DNA of 64,000 nucleotides from Liolophura sinensis. Lineage: Eukaryota > Mollusca > Polyplacophora > Chitonida > Chitonidae. The stretch lies in the NCBI RefSeq assembly GCF_032854445.1, contig NC_088304.1, positions 25,495,704-25,559,703 of the forward strand, written 5' to 3'. The notes under the pieces are model-generated. The model was not told where the DNA came from and made no database searches. It saw only the letters and a list, made by a program, of their open reading frames with translations. Positions 1 through 11,884 of the stretch are shown here, piece after piece. A program made the translations under genes and the position numbers. Every line of letters begins with the position of its first letter. The first letter of the stretch is position 1.

Positions 1-257
1 CGATCTATTTTGCTTCAACGAAGTCAAAAAAAGCCACAAGTACGTCTATATAGAGAAAACATCCACATGTTAATAGATATACATATATACCTGAACACGG
101 GGGGAATTTGTGTTGTTAGTAAAGACGTATCTTAAAGAGGTGTTTGTGTCAGCGTTTGTGAAATGCCTAGAACAGATACCAGGACGACAAAGGTTGGAGC
201 CTAACGACCGACACACATGTTTTTGTCATCGTAATAAAGAGTAAGTAGGTTTGTAGA

Positions 258-460
258 GAAAAGACTACATCATACAGAGAGTAAGACAAGAGCAGTGACA
301 GCAGTGTGATAGTTCGCATGTGGTCACACGTATTACTGGTAAAGCACGGTCTCTTGTGAATGTACCTCAGTTGAATTTGCTTTTGAAAAAAATTTTCATG
401 TACATGTTTAAAAAGTAGCAGCATAGTCGACGCAGAGCCCCCCATAAAGCAGAATATGGT
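258..460 (+). repeat. Dispersed element D48, diverged copy
   Basis: This is a diverged copy of a repeat seen at least eight times in the window. It starts with a head like 'cagagagtaagacaagagc' and continues through a body with 'gtgatag', a glucocorticoid-like CACA...GGT stretch, 'cctcag' and 'catgta'. The tail 'aaagcagaatatgg' matches the 'gcagaattagg' tail of copies near 38.8 and 46.7 kb. The head corresponds to the unit of the 48-bp minisatellite at 17.8 kb. No coding capacity is seen. Confidence 0.55.
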
Positions 461-3267
461 GGGAAAAAAAGACTTAAATCGGTTTCTGTGGTATGTTAGA
501 AGTCTGTGGGTTATGGAGATATATTGTTTATACACAGATACATGCAAATGGTCAGACTACACAAATGGTGCCTCCTCGGGTGTGTATATTCGTAAGCTTA
601 CATTATATTAGTTTGACAAGTAAATACATCAGCCTAAGGCTCGCATAATACCTCGCTCGGAAAGGTCTACAATTCCCACATATGTGTTTTGGATAGCCTG
701 GTATTGATTTCCAACAGTATACAGAGAAAAAAGACATGGTTCGTTCTTTAGCAGACAAAATCCCTTGTTTTTTTCCCATGTTTTTCGACCGCCATGGGCG
801 ATCATTACCGTTGGCTACGTCGGGGTTTGACAGGTGGAACGATATTGCGTGACGATTTTGACAATTACCCGCAGAGACTGTAGTCGTTTTGCCATCTCTG
901 GGCTCACTTTGGCCAACTCATCCCAAACACAGACAATAAAATACAACTTTTGGCACGTTCTGGCATCCCTGTGTTTTGCATTTTATGCAAATGCCACTTC
1001 GAACCATGCAAAAATGTGTCTTCACCTCGCCCGCGTCTGCATACATTCGTGCAGTCAGGTTCGAATTTTGATTTTTTGGGTGTACATCCTCTACAACACA
1101 TCGCATTGAAGAAATTATGTGGAGAAATATAAATGGAAAGGACTATGGGATACCGGCAGAAGTCCGAACTGGAGCGTATTACGTCATTTCAGTGACGCTG
1201 GACATTATTCCACTGCAGCGTCAACAGTGTGACGTCATAGTGGGTAGACCAAGTACGTCACAGATGAAACCACAGAAAACAATCTGTTCCGCGTCGCCCA
1301 ACAAAAGACTTGTGAGGTGTAAGTCCTAATGCACACTAGCGCCACCTTTAGTGAAATCTGCGGGTACACCATTCACCACAATCGGAAGGATGTACTTATT
1401 GCTCCGAAGTACAGACGCGTGGCATGAATAATGTTTTTTTTGTTTTTTTTTTCATTGAAAAAGAGGACAATCCTATACTAGTGTCTCTCCATTATTCCAT
1501 TGCTCATTTTTTTATAACAAAATCTGAAAGCTGGAAAGACAAAAAAGTTAAACGATATCTGAGTATACATATATATATATAAACAGAGCGTACCATCATA
1601 GAAGCCATAGCGCAGAGTATGTCATTATGATGTCATAAAAATGACGTAATAAAATTTGTATCATCACCACACTGATGGTGTTATGTACAGGCACTAATAA
1701 CGTCACACAGGTGCTTGGATACGACTGGCTATGCTGAGCGTACATGTACTTTATATGGTTGATAAGCTCAAATAGGACTGGGTAGTCTGCAGATAGTTTT
1801 CCCACTGAAAATGAGTGCTTGCCGTTTAGTTAATTATGGACAGAAAACCGGGCAGATAACGGTCCTATATATCAACTTACCATGAAAATTCGCACTTTAT
1901 CCCCACTAATGCTATGGTATTACTCTTCATTCTCTAGTCTTTTTATGCATCAACCAAGAGTTTGTTGGTGAACTAAGCATCCCGAAGCCTGGATATTGTA
2001 TTTTGCTTCTTGTCGTTTTCTATTTTAATTTACAACGCGGAGTTTTGTGTAATTCTGGATCAACGACATCTAATAAATCTCTTTTATTTTCTTTGCCAAA
2101 TTTTCATTGAGTCATAGTGCTAGAGTGTAGTATTATACTGTCGTCGCTACTCTTGTTTTACTGTCCATGCCTCTGGTTTTACTCTCTTTGCATTAAATGA
2201 TTGTTCAGAATTCCTTAATACATACTTATACTTTGTTCCATTTTATCAAAGGTATCCTCTATATATAACAGCGAGACAACACACGGAGAGGATAATATTG
2301 ATGTAGACATAAGCCGCAACAGTGAGATTCCGTTGTAGACGGAAAACGGAAACGGAACAAAAACTGTAGAAGATGCTAAAAATATGTCCTATTAGATACG
2401 TGATTGTTTTTCCTTGTACACTGCTTTTGCTTCCATTACCTTTTCCCATTCGTCTGTGATGATGAAAACCGGAGTCTTATCTACAAGGGATAAAATAAAC
2501 GGATATTTTTTCATTTCTTTTTTTCGTATCCAGAGCATCCGGTTGGTTGGTGCAGTAAAGGACTGTTCATCTACGTGGTCAACAATATCGGTAGTCGGAT
2601 ACTACAGCCTTACTAAAGGCTAGGAATTTTGTAGGCTCAGAGTGCGACTTTACCTCTCATTCTTCAACAAACATTGCGGTGAAGTAAGATTACAAATTCG
2701 AAGGATTTATTCTTTGACAATGATTGGTGCTCTTTGTTAACAAAAGGCATTTCCTCCTTCGTGCGAGTCTGCGTTTTTCTTTCCCTACAACGTCTGAAAA
2801 AAACTGAATTTATAAACCCAATGAAACCTAGTAGGAAACCATCAACTTCTTCCACAAAACGGACGAATTTCGTAACATATATAAACAGCAACAACATATA
2901 TAAGCAATTGTGTCAGTAATTTGCACTCCTAGTTACCCAAATTCATCAAACTCGCTGCAATCGTATAAAAATAGTTGAGTATGGCGCTAAATATCAATCA
3001 AATAAATAACACGGCATATCATATTGACCAGCCCTCTGGCGGTTTTACTTGGTTAATCAGTATAGTTTGGTTATATAACGGTTATCATAAGACCGTAAGC
3101 TTGTTGATTTACCTCGTTATCCAATCAGCTACGCTTATTTGTACGGTACGTCGAACGCTTCCTGTTACGCTTAATCACATATCATGCAGTTCATGTAAAG
3201 GCCCCAAGCGTCTCTTTCGCAAGTGTATTATGTACCTGTAATACACCCATATCAGTTAACAGTTACC
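461..3267. other. Unassigned AT-rich DNA
   Basis: No gene is recognised. Around 900-1130 several frames on both strands stay open together, so the openness is not evidence of coding. At 1178-1262 there are several ACGTCA motifs, including one TGACGTCA. A short (AT)n run lies near 1570. Nothing else stands out. Confidence 0.5.
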
Positions 3268-3427
3268 CATAAACTTCTCACCAATGCGGTCAGTGTGATT
3301 TCAAGTCCAGCTCATGCTGGCTTTCTCGCCGGTTGAACGTGGGAAGGTCTGCCAGCCTTTCCCACTCGTGTAATTGAAATATTCTTGAGTACGGCGTAAA
3401 ACACCAATCAAATAAATAAATAAAATA
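3268..3427 (+). repeat. SINE-A copy, 5'-truncated
   Basis: The copy starts in the tRNA-like part just before the B box ('ttcaagtcc'). It carries the shared core 'ctcatgctggctttctc', loses part of the middle, and ends in 'gagtacggcgtaaaacacc' followed by (AAAT)n. It is non-autonomous and would rely on reverse transcriptase from elsewhere. Confidence 0.85.
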
Positions 3428-3491
3428 AGTACTGACATTCCAATGAGGTTTATTTGAATTACAACTTGAACTGCAATATGTGATGGTGCAG

Positions 3492-3600
3492 GTGCAACGT
3501 TTCGATGTACAACTATACCGGGAATTTAAACATTGACATCACATCAAAACGAGATTACTTCCGGTTTATTAAATAATTATATGTACATCGAAACGTTGCA
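3492..3600. mobile_element. 109-bp element with perfect 19-bp inverted ends
   Basis: The left end tgcaacgtttcgatgtaca (3492-3510) is the exact reverse complement of 3582-3600. The 71-bp interior is AT-rich and non-coding. The size and perfect ends suggest a miniature inverted-repeat element, but no clear target-site duplication is seen next to the ends, so the outer boundary is uncertain. A regulatory hairpin is the alternative. Confidence 0.5.
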
Positions 3601-3610
3601 GTCTAACGGT

Positions 3611-4713
3611 GGATAAAGCATATAGACGTTTTTTACTCGCCACTGACAATTTTATGCATTCAGATACGGAGTTTCAAGCAGACAGGCTTTACTCTGTCAA
3701 AGGTGTAGATACATCAGATCTTGACACAAATATCAGGCCACTGAAAGGAGATTTTCACGCACAGATTTGGGATTGTAAATTATGGTGATATTTTTTTTAA
3801 AGTAGCTTAGGGGATAATCTTTAATCTTTTCCTGATATCACTGAGTTTTTAGCAATTATTCCAATATTCCAATCATTCTTCAAAGAATCAAACAAACTCA
3901 ACACCTCCAAGAAAAGATTCATGTCCGAGCAAAGCACTCTTGGGAAGTGAAAAACTCCAGACGCCTCAAGGATGAAACCGTATTTTACAAAGCTTTCCCT
4001 GTTGTCATTTTTTCTGTCGTTCATCAGCAGCCATCCTTGCCAAAAGCAGATCTCCTGAGGCGTATTCGATGGCAACATTTTGTAAACCAAATATCCAGAA
4101 ATGGCTCTTTGTAATTTTTAACCTTAAGAGTGTAATGCGCTTATCTGAAACCCAAGTAATAGCAAAAAAGTGTAAGTTCTTCCACAAATGAAAAAAGTTC
4201 TAATTTGGGACAAAAATCAGGCCGCCTATAGCGGCAGATTACTTGCCTTTAAACTGGCTTTATATCTTCAAAATGATTATAACTATCAAAATAACTAACG
4301 GGACACTCTCTTTCGAATATCTTTGAGAGCTTAAAGAATTAGTTTTTAATAAATACCTCAAAGAATCAAATACTCTCAGGCCTTTTTAGAAGTGCTTCAT
4401 TCCAGAATAAAAGCTTAAGAATTACCAACAGCTTGAATGAGCTTTTATCCATTTTGACACTCAAGGACATTTGTATTAACTCGCATCATGCAACATTATG
4501 ACAAAAAAGTTAAGCACATCTTTAACTTGGTAAAACCACTTCCCCTGTGTAAACGTTTTTCGAGGTTAAAATTACCACGAAACAAATGGCGCCGATCATT
4601 GATACATTTTCCACAAGATGATCTTAGCAATGTTCAGATAAAATAAACACGATTGTGAACAAAGCTAACAACGTGATTTGACGTAATGCAAAATCTCGCC
4701 CCATATATGGTTT
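3611..4713. other. Unassigned DNA
   Basis: Some overlapping open frames occur on the minus strand at 3821-4187, but there is no recognisable domain, no splice structure and no repeat match inside the window. Confidence 0.4.
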
Positions 4714-4941
4714 CGAGTGGCTAGCGCCAAGAGCCTCTCACCAATACGATCGCTGAGAGTTCAAGCCCATCTCATGTTGCTTTCCTAGCTGGTCTCCCAA
4801 CAACATGCGGATGATCGTGGGTTTCTCGCGGACTCTGCTTGGTTTCCTTTCACCATAATGCTGACCGCCGTCGTATAAGTGAAATATTCTTAAGTACGAC
4901 GTAACACACCAATGAAATAAATAAGTGCATAAATAAAAAAA
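4714..4941 (+). repeat. SINE-A copy, nearly full length
   Basis: The copy begins inside the tRNA-like head (remnant 'gtggctagcg'), has a degraded B box ('gttcaagcc'), the core 'ctcatgttgctttcc' and 'ccataatgctgaccgccg', and ends with 'aagtacgacgtaacacacc' and an (AAAT)-type tail. It lies immediately upstream of the Penelope-like element at 4975. Confidence 0.85.
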
Positions 4942-4974
4942 ATACAATTCATCAAAAACGTTCCCAATACCACT

Positions 4975-6692
4975 ATGACTTATTTAAGTAACCTACCACG
5001 CATCTTTTATGAACCTGATCTTCGTAGTGCTGTGCCTAGTTATGTTAATATCCAAGAGCCCCCTTGCATATCCTATGAGTATATAAAGCCTATCGCTTCT
5101 AAAATCTTCAATTATTCCCAGGCCATCAATGAATTCGATTTGGCGACGTATACGTCTGGCGGCTATAACTTTGATTATGAATCCTTTGTTTTTACCCACG
5201 ACAAATGTAAACATGTCCTGACTGGTGGCCTTACTATTATTAAGAATAATGATCTAAGGAATCTCTTTGTGATGGGTCCAAAGTATAGAGAAAAGAGAAA
5301 TGTCAACATTCGATCTAACAAAAAAAATATCATCTCGGCGCTTGAGGAGTATGTTAAAAATGGGCAAAACGGGAGAAAGTGGATTCTTCGGTACTTAACG
5401 ATTGGCTTGAGATTGTCAAAAGACGGTTAGTTTAGCTATACACCGTCTAGACATTGATGCAGTACCTAAAGTTAAACAGGTTCTGAAGGATCCCACTGTG
5501 CAAGAAACACTCGCTGACCTTCATAGTAAATTGGTCATCACTGTAGCAGACAAGGCTCCCAATAATATCATCTGTATTTGCAAGAATTATTATTATCAAA
5601 TTCTTGTTCAAGAGTTATGTGCATCTACAACAACACCCACGTATTCTGCTACTACATGTACTCTGGAGGAAATATTTAATAAACACAAAATCTTTCTTAA
5701 AGAAAGGCGCATAAATGTACCCGTCATATAGAAATACCACAACTTTACTGGATTCCTAAAATGCATAAACTCCCATACAAGGCTCGATTTATTCCGGGCT
5801 CAAGAAGTTGTACCACCAAACTCTTGTCAACCCTACTCACGAGAGCGTTACAAGAAGTAAAGTCACTTTGGGATAAGTATTGTTGTGCCATAACAAAAAA
5901 TTCAGGTGTCAACTCTATGTGGATTCTTAACAACTCCAAACGTCTTACAGAAGAACTTGATGCTCATATGCATATACCGTACAAAGACGTATCCACATGG
6001 GATTTCTCTACTCTCTATACTACGATTCCTCACAAAGATCTTATTGAAAGAATATCGTCGTTAATTGTCTCGGTATTTATTAAAACAGGTCACCGTTACA
6101 TTAACGTCAGAAGCAATAAGGCTTTCATTAGTTCTACTATTTATAAAGGTTACATTATTATTATGTTACATTATTTATTGAATTACTTGAATTTCTCATT
6201 AATAACATCTATGTGAAATTCGGGGATACCATTTACCAACAGTGCATATGTATTCCAATGGGTACCAATTGTGTACCTCTTTTGGCAGACCTATACCTGT
6301 TTTCATATGAATACGACTATATGCAGAAATTACTTAAAAGTAATCTCTTTAAAGCTCGATTCTTTTGATTTACCAAGCGGTATATTGATGATCTACTGGC
6401 GTTAAATAACCCCCATATTGCTGAAGCGGTGATGGAAATCTATCCGGATAGCAATATACCAAAGAGTCCTGCATATGGCGTATACATATCTCGCCTTGTA
6501 GCATTTGTCAGATCTTGCGTTAATTGTGATGACTTTAATCTGCGTCACAGTTTCCTAGTTAAAAAACTAGTTTGTCAAGGATACTCCATCAAACGCCTTC
6601 ATTCTAAGTTTCTCAAATTTTACAATGAGTATAACACTCTCGTTGGCAGGTATGGACAGAACGTTCAGAATCTCTGGCGATCTGCATTGTGA
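4975..6692 (+). pseudogene. Penelope-like element reverse transcriptase, broken
   Basis: This is the coding remnant of a Penelope-like retroelement. Codons 4975-5430 give the conserved N-terminal region ('HVLTGGL', 'LRNLFVMGPKYRE'). After a frameshift 5450-5731 continues it, and after another 5737-6216 holds the RT fingers and palm ('IPKMHKLPYKARF', 'DFSTLYTTIP'). The third frame (about 6185-6692) has 'IPMGTNC', an in-frame TGA at 6366, the catalytic 'YIDD' at 6381-6392, and the C-terminal 'AYGVYIS' block ending in 'NLWRSAL'. Known relatives have roughly 80-100 residues between the YIDD block and 'DSNIP'. Here they are joined directly ('EIYPDSNIP'), so an internal deletion is inferred. No GIY-YIG endonuclease follows the RT, as in endonuclease-lacking PLE lineages. 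Frameshifts, a stop and the deletion make it inactive. The clade is not assigned; relationship is judged from remembered motifs. Confidence 0.88.
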
Positions 6693-7260
6693 TCAACCGC
6701 ATACGTGATCAATCACGTACATGGTATTTAACAACATAGATGGCGCTGGTTGCCCAGTGTAACCGTCTATCCTGTAGACAGCCTTTATACAGACCACCAT
6801 GTCATGTGTAACATCATAGATGGCGCCTCTTGTAGTATGAGATATTTACATATTAACGGGAAAGACTTAATGGTCCGTTCCTTTTGAATCACAATCTGTT
6901 TGGAGAAGGTCTGTAACGCTCGTCATTTTCGAACTGTATCTAATACCGCTTGTTCTTTGACCTGGAACTCAATTCATGGACTACGAATTTGAACTTTGAT
7001 ATGGAATTCATGCCTGGAATATCCACTGTATGACTGGCATCATTGAAAACTGATGACCGCTCCTCTCTTGTGTGTTACCGGCTTCATTTCTTATTTGTAT
7101 AATTTCTTACATACCTTTGTCTTTGGGAGCTAGTGTTACACGTTGTTTTGGAAATGGATCTTGCGATGATCGACTTGGAACGCCCTTTACGGACTACGAA
7201 TGGTATATAAATGTCGGACATGACTCTTATATTTATTGTTTTTTACTCAGAATTCATTTG
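6693..7260 (+). repeat. 3' flank of the Penelope-like element (shared module)
   Basis: The non-coding flank after the RT stop recurs in the window. 6640-7030 matches 34632-35040, with an extra ~105 bp inserted in the latter, and 7030-7220 matches 26120-26330, 35040-35245 and, weakly, 47750-47880. The flank therefore belongs to the element or was copied with it. It contains 'gccctttacggactac' in the well-preserved copies. One frame is open through a hydrophobic stretch but has no ATG and changes mostly at non-synonymous sites between copies, so it is not called as a gene. Confidence 0.7.
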
Positions 7261-8437
7261 AAATAAAACTAACAGTAATAGACACCTAAGAAAGTGGCGA
7301 TGAGAAGCTTAGCAGGTTTATGTATGCATATGCCAGAAGAATCTTCGTGATTACGTATTTTTTCTTTTTGATAACTTACTGAACCATTACGTTTTGGATG
7401 TAAGGACACTATAGGTTTTTATGTGATCGTTTTCTTCCTAAATTCACTTGTCTGATCTTAATTAACTGTCGCCACATTGAACTTGAACTTTTGGATCTAA
7501 TGTGACTGTCAAAAGGTTAGAATAGTTACAAATCTGGATAGGAAGATCACGACACTCTTTCCGAGTCATTTGTATTCCTGCACGCTCTTAACACATTGAC
7601 TGGTTTTAGTACCCAACGTTGAGGATGTCAGCACAGTATGTTAGATAATGTTCTGTTTTGAATAACGGTTTCGTTATTCCATCAGAGAGCTGCAAACATA
7701 ATAGGCTCTTTATGGACATCTCATGACTGGAATAAAAGTGTGTGGAAAGCCTTAATTCTACACTCTGCTACCTTAGGACAGACAACAAGCGCTCTCCTCC
7801 GAGAATTTTCCCAGACCCAACGTGGCATAAACAGAGAAGAGAAGTGAATTAAGAAAGCAAGGGCGGTTTTTGCGACAAGTATGCGTCCCATGTCCAGTGA
7901 TATATACTTACATACATTAGGTACCACAGCACTATAATGTGAAAGGAACAAAGGTGTTATTATATTTTTTTTATCCTTTTATGCTTTTGATTTTCAAGCT
8001 GTGTCTTAAAAACAGCTCATGTTTTTCTACACCTAGACACGCCTGAGAAAGTAGCTATTACGAAAACATCAGCAACTTTTATCTTGTTCCAAGCCGCATA
8101 AAGAGCAGTTGACGCTGTTTTACAACAGCTAAAACGTTCCCCGTACATACTGTTCGTGGAGCCTTTGTGACAATAATCTGTCGACGATGCCGTGGTCATT
8201 TGCTAAGTCTGACATTCTTTGACGACCACTTGTGCTCCATAAATATGGCGTGCCTATATTTACATTAAACGTGGGAATGTTCTTCAGTTACTTAAAATTA
8301 ACAGTTTCTAAAACTAACCTGAGTAGAAACTTCCGTCACAACGGAGAATGTCATGTATGTTTCACCTTTTGTTGTTTAACAGGGTGATACATAAGCGCTA
8401 TTTACCTCCAGGTCGAGGAAATTTCCCTTTAGCCTTA
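7261..8437. other. Unassigned DNA
   Basis: No gene, tandem array or repeat family member was recognised in this stretch. Confidence 0.4.
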
Positions 8438-8530
8438 GTCCAAGAGCTGGTTCAAATCCCCAGCCGGTAAACCCCGTCACACTACATTCTGGGAATAGAG
8501 TTACCGGAATTGGAACAAATTAAACACAGC
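8438..8530 (+). repeat. SINE-like family C, copy 1
   Basis: The stretch has a Pol III B-box-like 'ggttcaaatcccc' followed by 'taaaccccgtcacactaca'. The same arrangement occurs at 12600-12690. No A box is recognised, so a 5'-truncated tRNA-derived SINE is inferred. Confidence 0.5.
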
Positions 8531-9477
8531 TATGGATAAAACCAAGCGTTCTTGTCACAAAGTTGTTGATATTTTGGGTGAACACGTTTCACTATACTTT
8601 AGCCTTTTTTCTCAAAGGATACCCTCTGGTTTCATGTTTCACAGGAACTTGCCCACGACGTCGATAAAGATGTGCGAAGTGGAACTTTATTGGTAAGACA
8701 CTGTCAACAGATCTAGAACGGTTTGAAGGATAAAACCCAGGCAACTGGGCCAACCATAATTAGATTTAATCTATCAAGCGAACTGTAGTATGTCGTCAAC
8801 GTCGTACCCAGTCTTTCCAGTGGAGCGAAAAGTACTATATCACAAAAGAGCTTTCAAATACATCAGAGGCTATTAGAGTATCACGTATGTTGCTTCACAC
8901 CACTACAAACATACGGTTTAACAAGCAAAGCGGAGAGAATGCCCTTTCGATGGTATCTCATTTGACATTTTATAAACCATCTGTTTGTACTACGAAATAG
9001 GACACAGTTCAAACATACCTTTTATATTAACTCCAGCTGTGTGGAAATCAATCTAGCGAGATATCGCCAGCGTCCGCTTCAATCCTCTCTTTTATATACC
9101 TTGTAGCTAGTGTTCAGTGGACATAGATTTCGTAAAACTCATTACCACTGGTATTCCTACAGGCCTAGCCACTGATATATAGGGTAAGTCCGTATGATGG
9201 GGGTTAATACGATATCATTGACATTTTCCAATTCTTTCTTAGAGAACTTCTCACGCCAGAACAAGCCTACACACATAGATTGCTCAGTAACCTTTTCTAA
9301 AAGAGCCAATAGTGCCCTCACGAAACGCTTGGTTTTTGGTCGTTTAAAATACATGAAACATGGGGTTTAGTCATTACACGATAAATGAAAGGCTTGAATT
9401 TGAGTCCTTAAATGATACATGAATCGCTTGGTATTTAGTCCTTTATATGCAGCTTAGGACACCCTAAAATAAACACC
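8531..9477. other. Unassigned DNA
   Basis: Nothing recognisable: no domain in any open frame and no internal repeat match. Confidence 0.4.
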
Positions 9478-9712
9478 ACAACGACCGAGGAGCCTCCCAC
9501 CAAATGTGATTGCTGTGAGTTCGATTCCAGCGTATGCTGTCTTCCTCACCGTGCGTGGGAAAGTCTGCTAGCGGCCAGCGGATGATCATGGGTTTTCCCC
9601 TGGACTCTACCAAGTTTCTTTCCTCATTATGCAGGCCGCAGCCGTATAAGTGAAAATATTCTTGAATACGGCGTATAACTCCAATCAAATAAATATATAA
9701 ATAAATAACATA
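9478..9712 (+). repeat. SINE-A copy
   Basis: It starts in the tRNA-like head, with B box 'gttcgattcc', then core 'gtgggaaagtctgc', 'gcggatgatcatgggtttt', and the 3' end 'gaatacggcgtataactcc' with an (AAAT)n tail. The tRNA-like B box is better preserved here than in most copies. Confidence 0.85.
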
Positions 9713-10660
9713 TAGAAGTACAAGAAAGATTCTCAGCTTTTCACTTGAGTGAACGTGTCTTTAAACAACAGTTTCCAAAGCCCACGTTTTCATTGTGAAA
9801 ATGAAATACGCTGTTAAAAAGCTAACGTTTAACATGTTCAAGGTGTGTTTATTTTCAAGTACATGTGATCATTTAATAAATGCATTGATTTAACTCATAA
9901 ATACATGTACGAGCACGAAAAGCGTCCACGTTTTCTTGATACGTATATTTATTTCCAATGTGCTCTGCGCGACTCGGGTACGGTTCCGATTCATTTTGTG
10001 CGACGCCGCTCGATAGCTTCGCTCCTATTTGCACGTCGTGCGGTGTCATTTTGAACCAGTCATTTGCTGATACAATCATCAATCTCTCGTCGCCTGTTTA
10101 CATGATGGCTTTTCAACCTCGGATTAAATTCACCTCTACACAAGGGAAAACATTGAGATCAGTCTACCATATTTCGAGATTTGCTTCCACATAAACCGCT
10201 TTTCAACAGCTGCATTCACTAACAATTTGGCAATCGCCGGTTCGAATTTCCGGACGTTGTTGATAGGCTGAAGTCGGCTGCTCTGATTAAAAGCAATGTC
10301 TTTTTGTTTTTGACACACCTGCCAAGCGTTCTTTATCGCCCTATTAGCAGTGTGCATCCCATCGATTTTAATCCACACGTTCCACGAGTTTTTTGATGCA
10401 TTAGATTGTGACATTGGCATCTATATTATTTATGAACGACGAGGTGATATGACGCCAGAAGTACTTAAGGAAAGAAAGAAACATTTTTGTAACCTACAGC
10501 TTTGACAGGTTGAGGACAGCTTACTGGAAAAAGCAGAGTTCCAGGTTAGTGAATGTCTGTGTATAGGTCTGTATTTTCGAAAACTAAGCGGGTGAGGAGT
10601 GGGAATATGACAAAAAATTAAATCTAAATCTTAAAATTGCCCCTGTTAAAAAAAAGTCGC
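9713..10660. other. Unassigned DNA with a CpG-richer open block
   Basis: Between about 9950 and 10420 CpG is denser than nearby and frames on both strands are open (plus 9958-10194, minus 10136-10420). No domain is recognised and the strands cannot be told apart. It could be an old gene fragment or a transposon remnant. Confidence 0.3.
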
Positions 10661-10664
10661 TACC

Positions 10665-11105
10665 CTTGGCATACTATCTCAGGTCAGGTCACGTGACTCA
10701 AACTGATCTCGATAAGCAGCTTAAGAAAGTTTTCGACGAACTTCTCGTTGAACAGGGCTTGATTACATAATGTTTAACCTGAGCTGTGTTATTCAATTGC
10801 CTGGACCATGTCTATACTTAGGCTACAGAATTGGAAACGTTCTTTTTTGTGGAGAAAACCAGATGCTTTTTGTTACGAGCAGGCCTAAAATTGGCCAAGC
10901 TGATTGCGGTGTTCGAATCTTCTAGTTTTCTTGCAGAGAATACGGATAAAGTTGTATAATTGCCCTGGGCACTTCGCAGGTTTTACAAAAGAAGAAATTT
11001 GGTGAATTTTTCTCGATAAAGATTCTAAAAACTTGAGTTAAACCTTTAAAATAGGGTTGTGGTATCTAAATATGTTCAAAGTGAAGGAAATGTCGATTTC
11101 GCTTC
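10665..11105 (+). repeat. Outlying copy of the segmental-duplication module
   Basis: It aligns by eye with 32470-32960 and 42990-43440. Shared landmarks are 'gtcacgtg' near the start, 'tgtggagaaa' followed by 'ccagatgctttttgt', then 'gctgattgcggtg' and 'gtacggat'-like sequence. It lies about 21 kb from the nearest other copy, so the module either spread outside the tandem array or marks an older unit. Confidence 0.6.
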
Positions 11106-11880
11106 AAATTACTTGTCATTGGCAATACCAGTACTTGTATAATGAGTACATGTAGACACAGTACAGGTCAAATCTAACACAGTTATGCTTGGATTGCAGT
11201 TTAGGTGTTATAAATTGTTATTCTTTGATTTTGGATAAAATGTAGCCTCGTACATTGCGGTCTAAACCACCATACCCTGTCATATGCATGCCAAAACTTG
11301 CTTACGCTGAGACGTAGGTAAGCAAGCGAGAATTGCATTTGACCATGTGACAAGGTACTGTCACGTCACAACATATTTTTTTTGCTACATTCACTTAGAG
11401 CCGAATGTTTTAATCCTTTAGTGGTTGTTAATTAGAGCTATTCCAACTTTAAGGGATGTGTTTACTATGGGGAAAAATTCCCCATGGCGTCAGAGTGCCT
11501 AAGCAACAGCATCCAAACATTTGGACGCATTTAACTATCTTTGAAAACAGTCTCTGCAATAAATAAAAGTAATTTGTGTACAGTTTTCAGCTGAGCCATA
11601 CATGTGATTGATTTTTATATAAAGCGTCATCCAAATCAGTGAATTTCACAAATGGTTCGTTCGGTATTATTTTTAATATCTAGTTATTATTATTAGTAGT
11701 AGCAGTATCTGGTAATCTAGATCCGTTATTTCAGGCGGGGATTTATAGGGCGCATTTCTTTCTGACCGCACTAAGAGCCAGGTTTTCTACATGACCTTGA
11801 CCGAGATAGGCAGTTCCGGAAACTAAATGATTTGAACTTGGCTTCTAATTGAACAGTACAGAAAAAAACTGATGACATAA
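11106..11880. other. Unassigned DNA
   Basis: No gene or repeat recognised. Confidence 0.4.
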
Positions 11881-11884
11881 AAGT

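Noticed and set aside
904-1132. A zinc-finger-like protein ('FCILCKCHFEPCKN')
   Set aside because: Spacing does not fit a known zinc finger, and four frames are open on both strands at once, so there is no specific coding signal.
7030-7110. Hammerhead ribozyme in the Penelope-like element flank (CTGATGA core at about 7048, also at 26145 and 35067)
   Set aside because: No paired stem II followed by GAAA was found after the core in any copy, so the essential fold is missing.
7072-7266. A short reading frame with a signal-peptide-like hydrophobic start, repeated at 26168 and 35088 (and weakly at 47760), as a family of secreted peptides
   Set aside because: No ATG starts the frame, a TGA lies just upstream in all three good copies, and differences between the copies at 7081 and 35097 are mostly amino-acid changing. 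That fits non-coding repeat DNA linked to the Penelope-like element.
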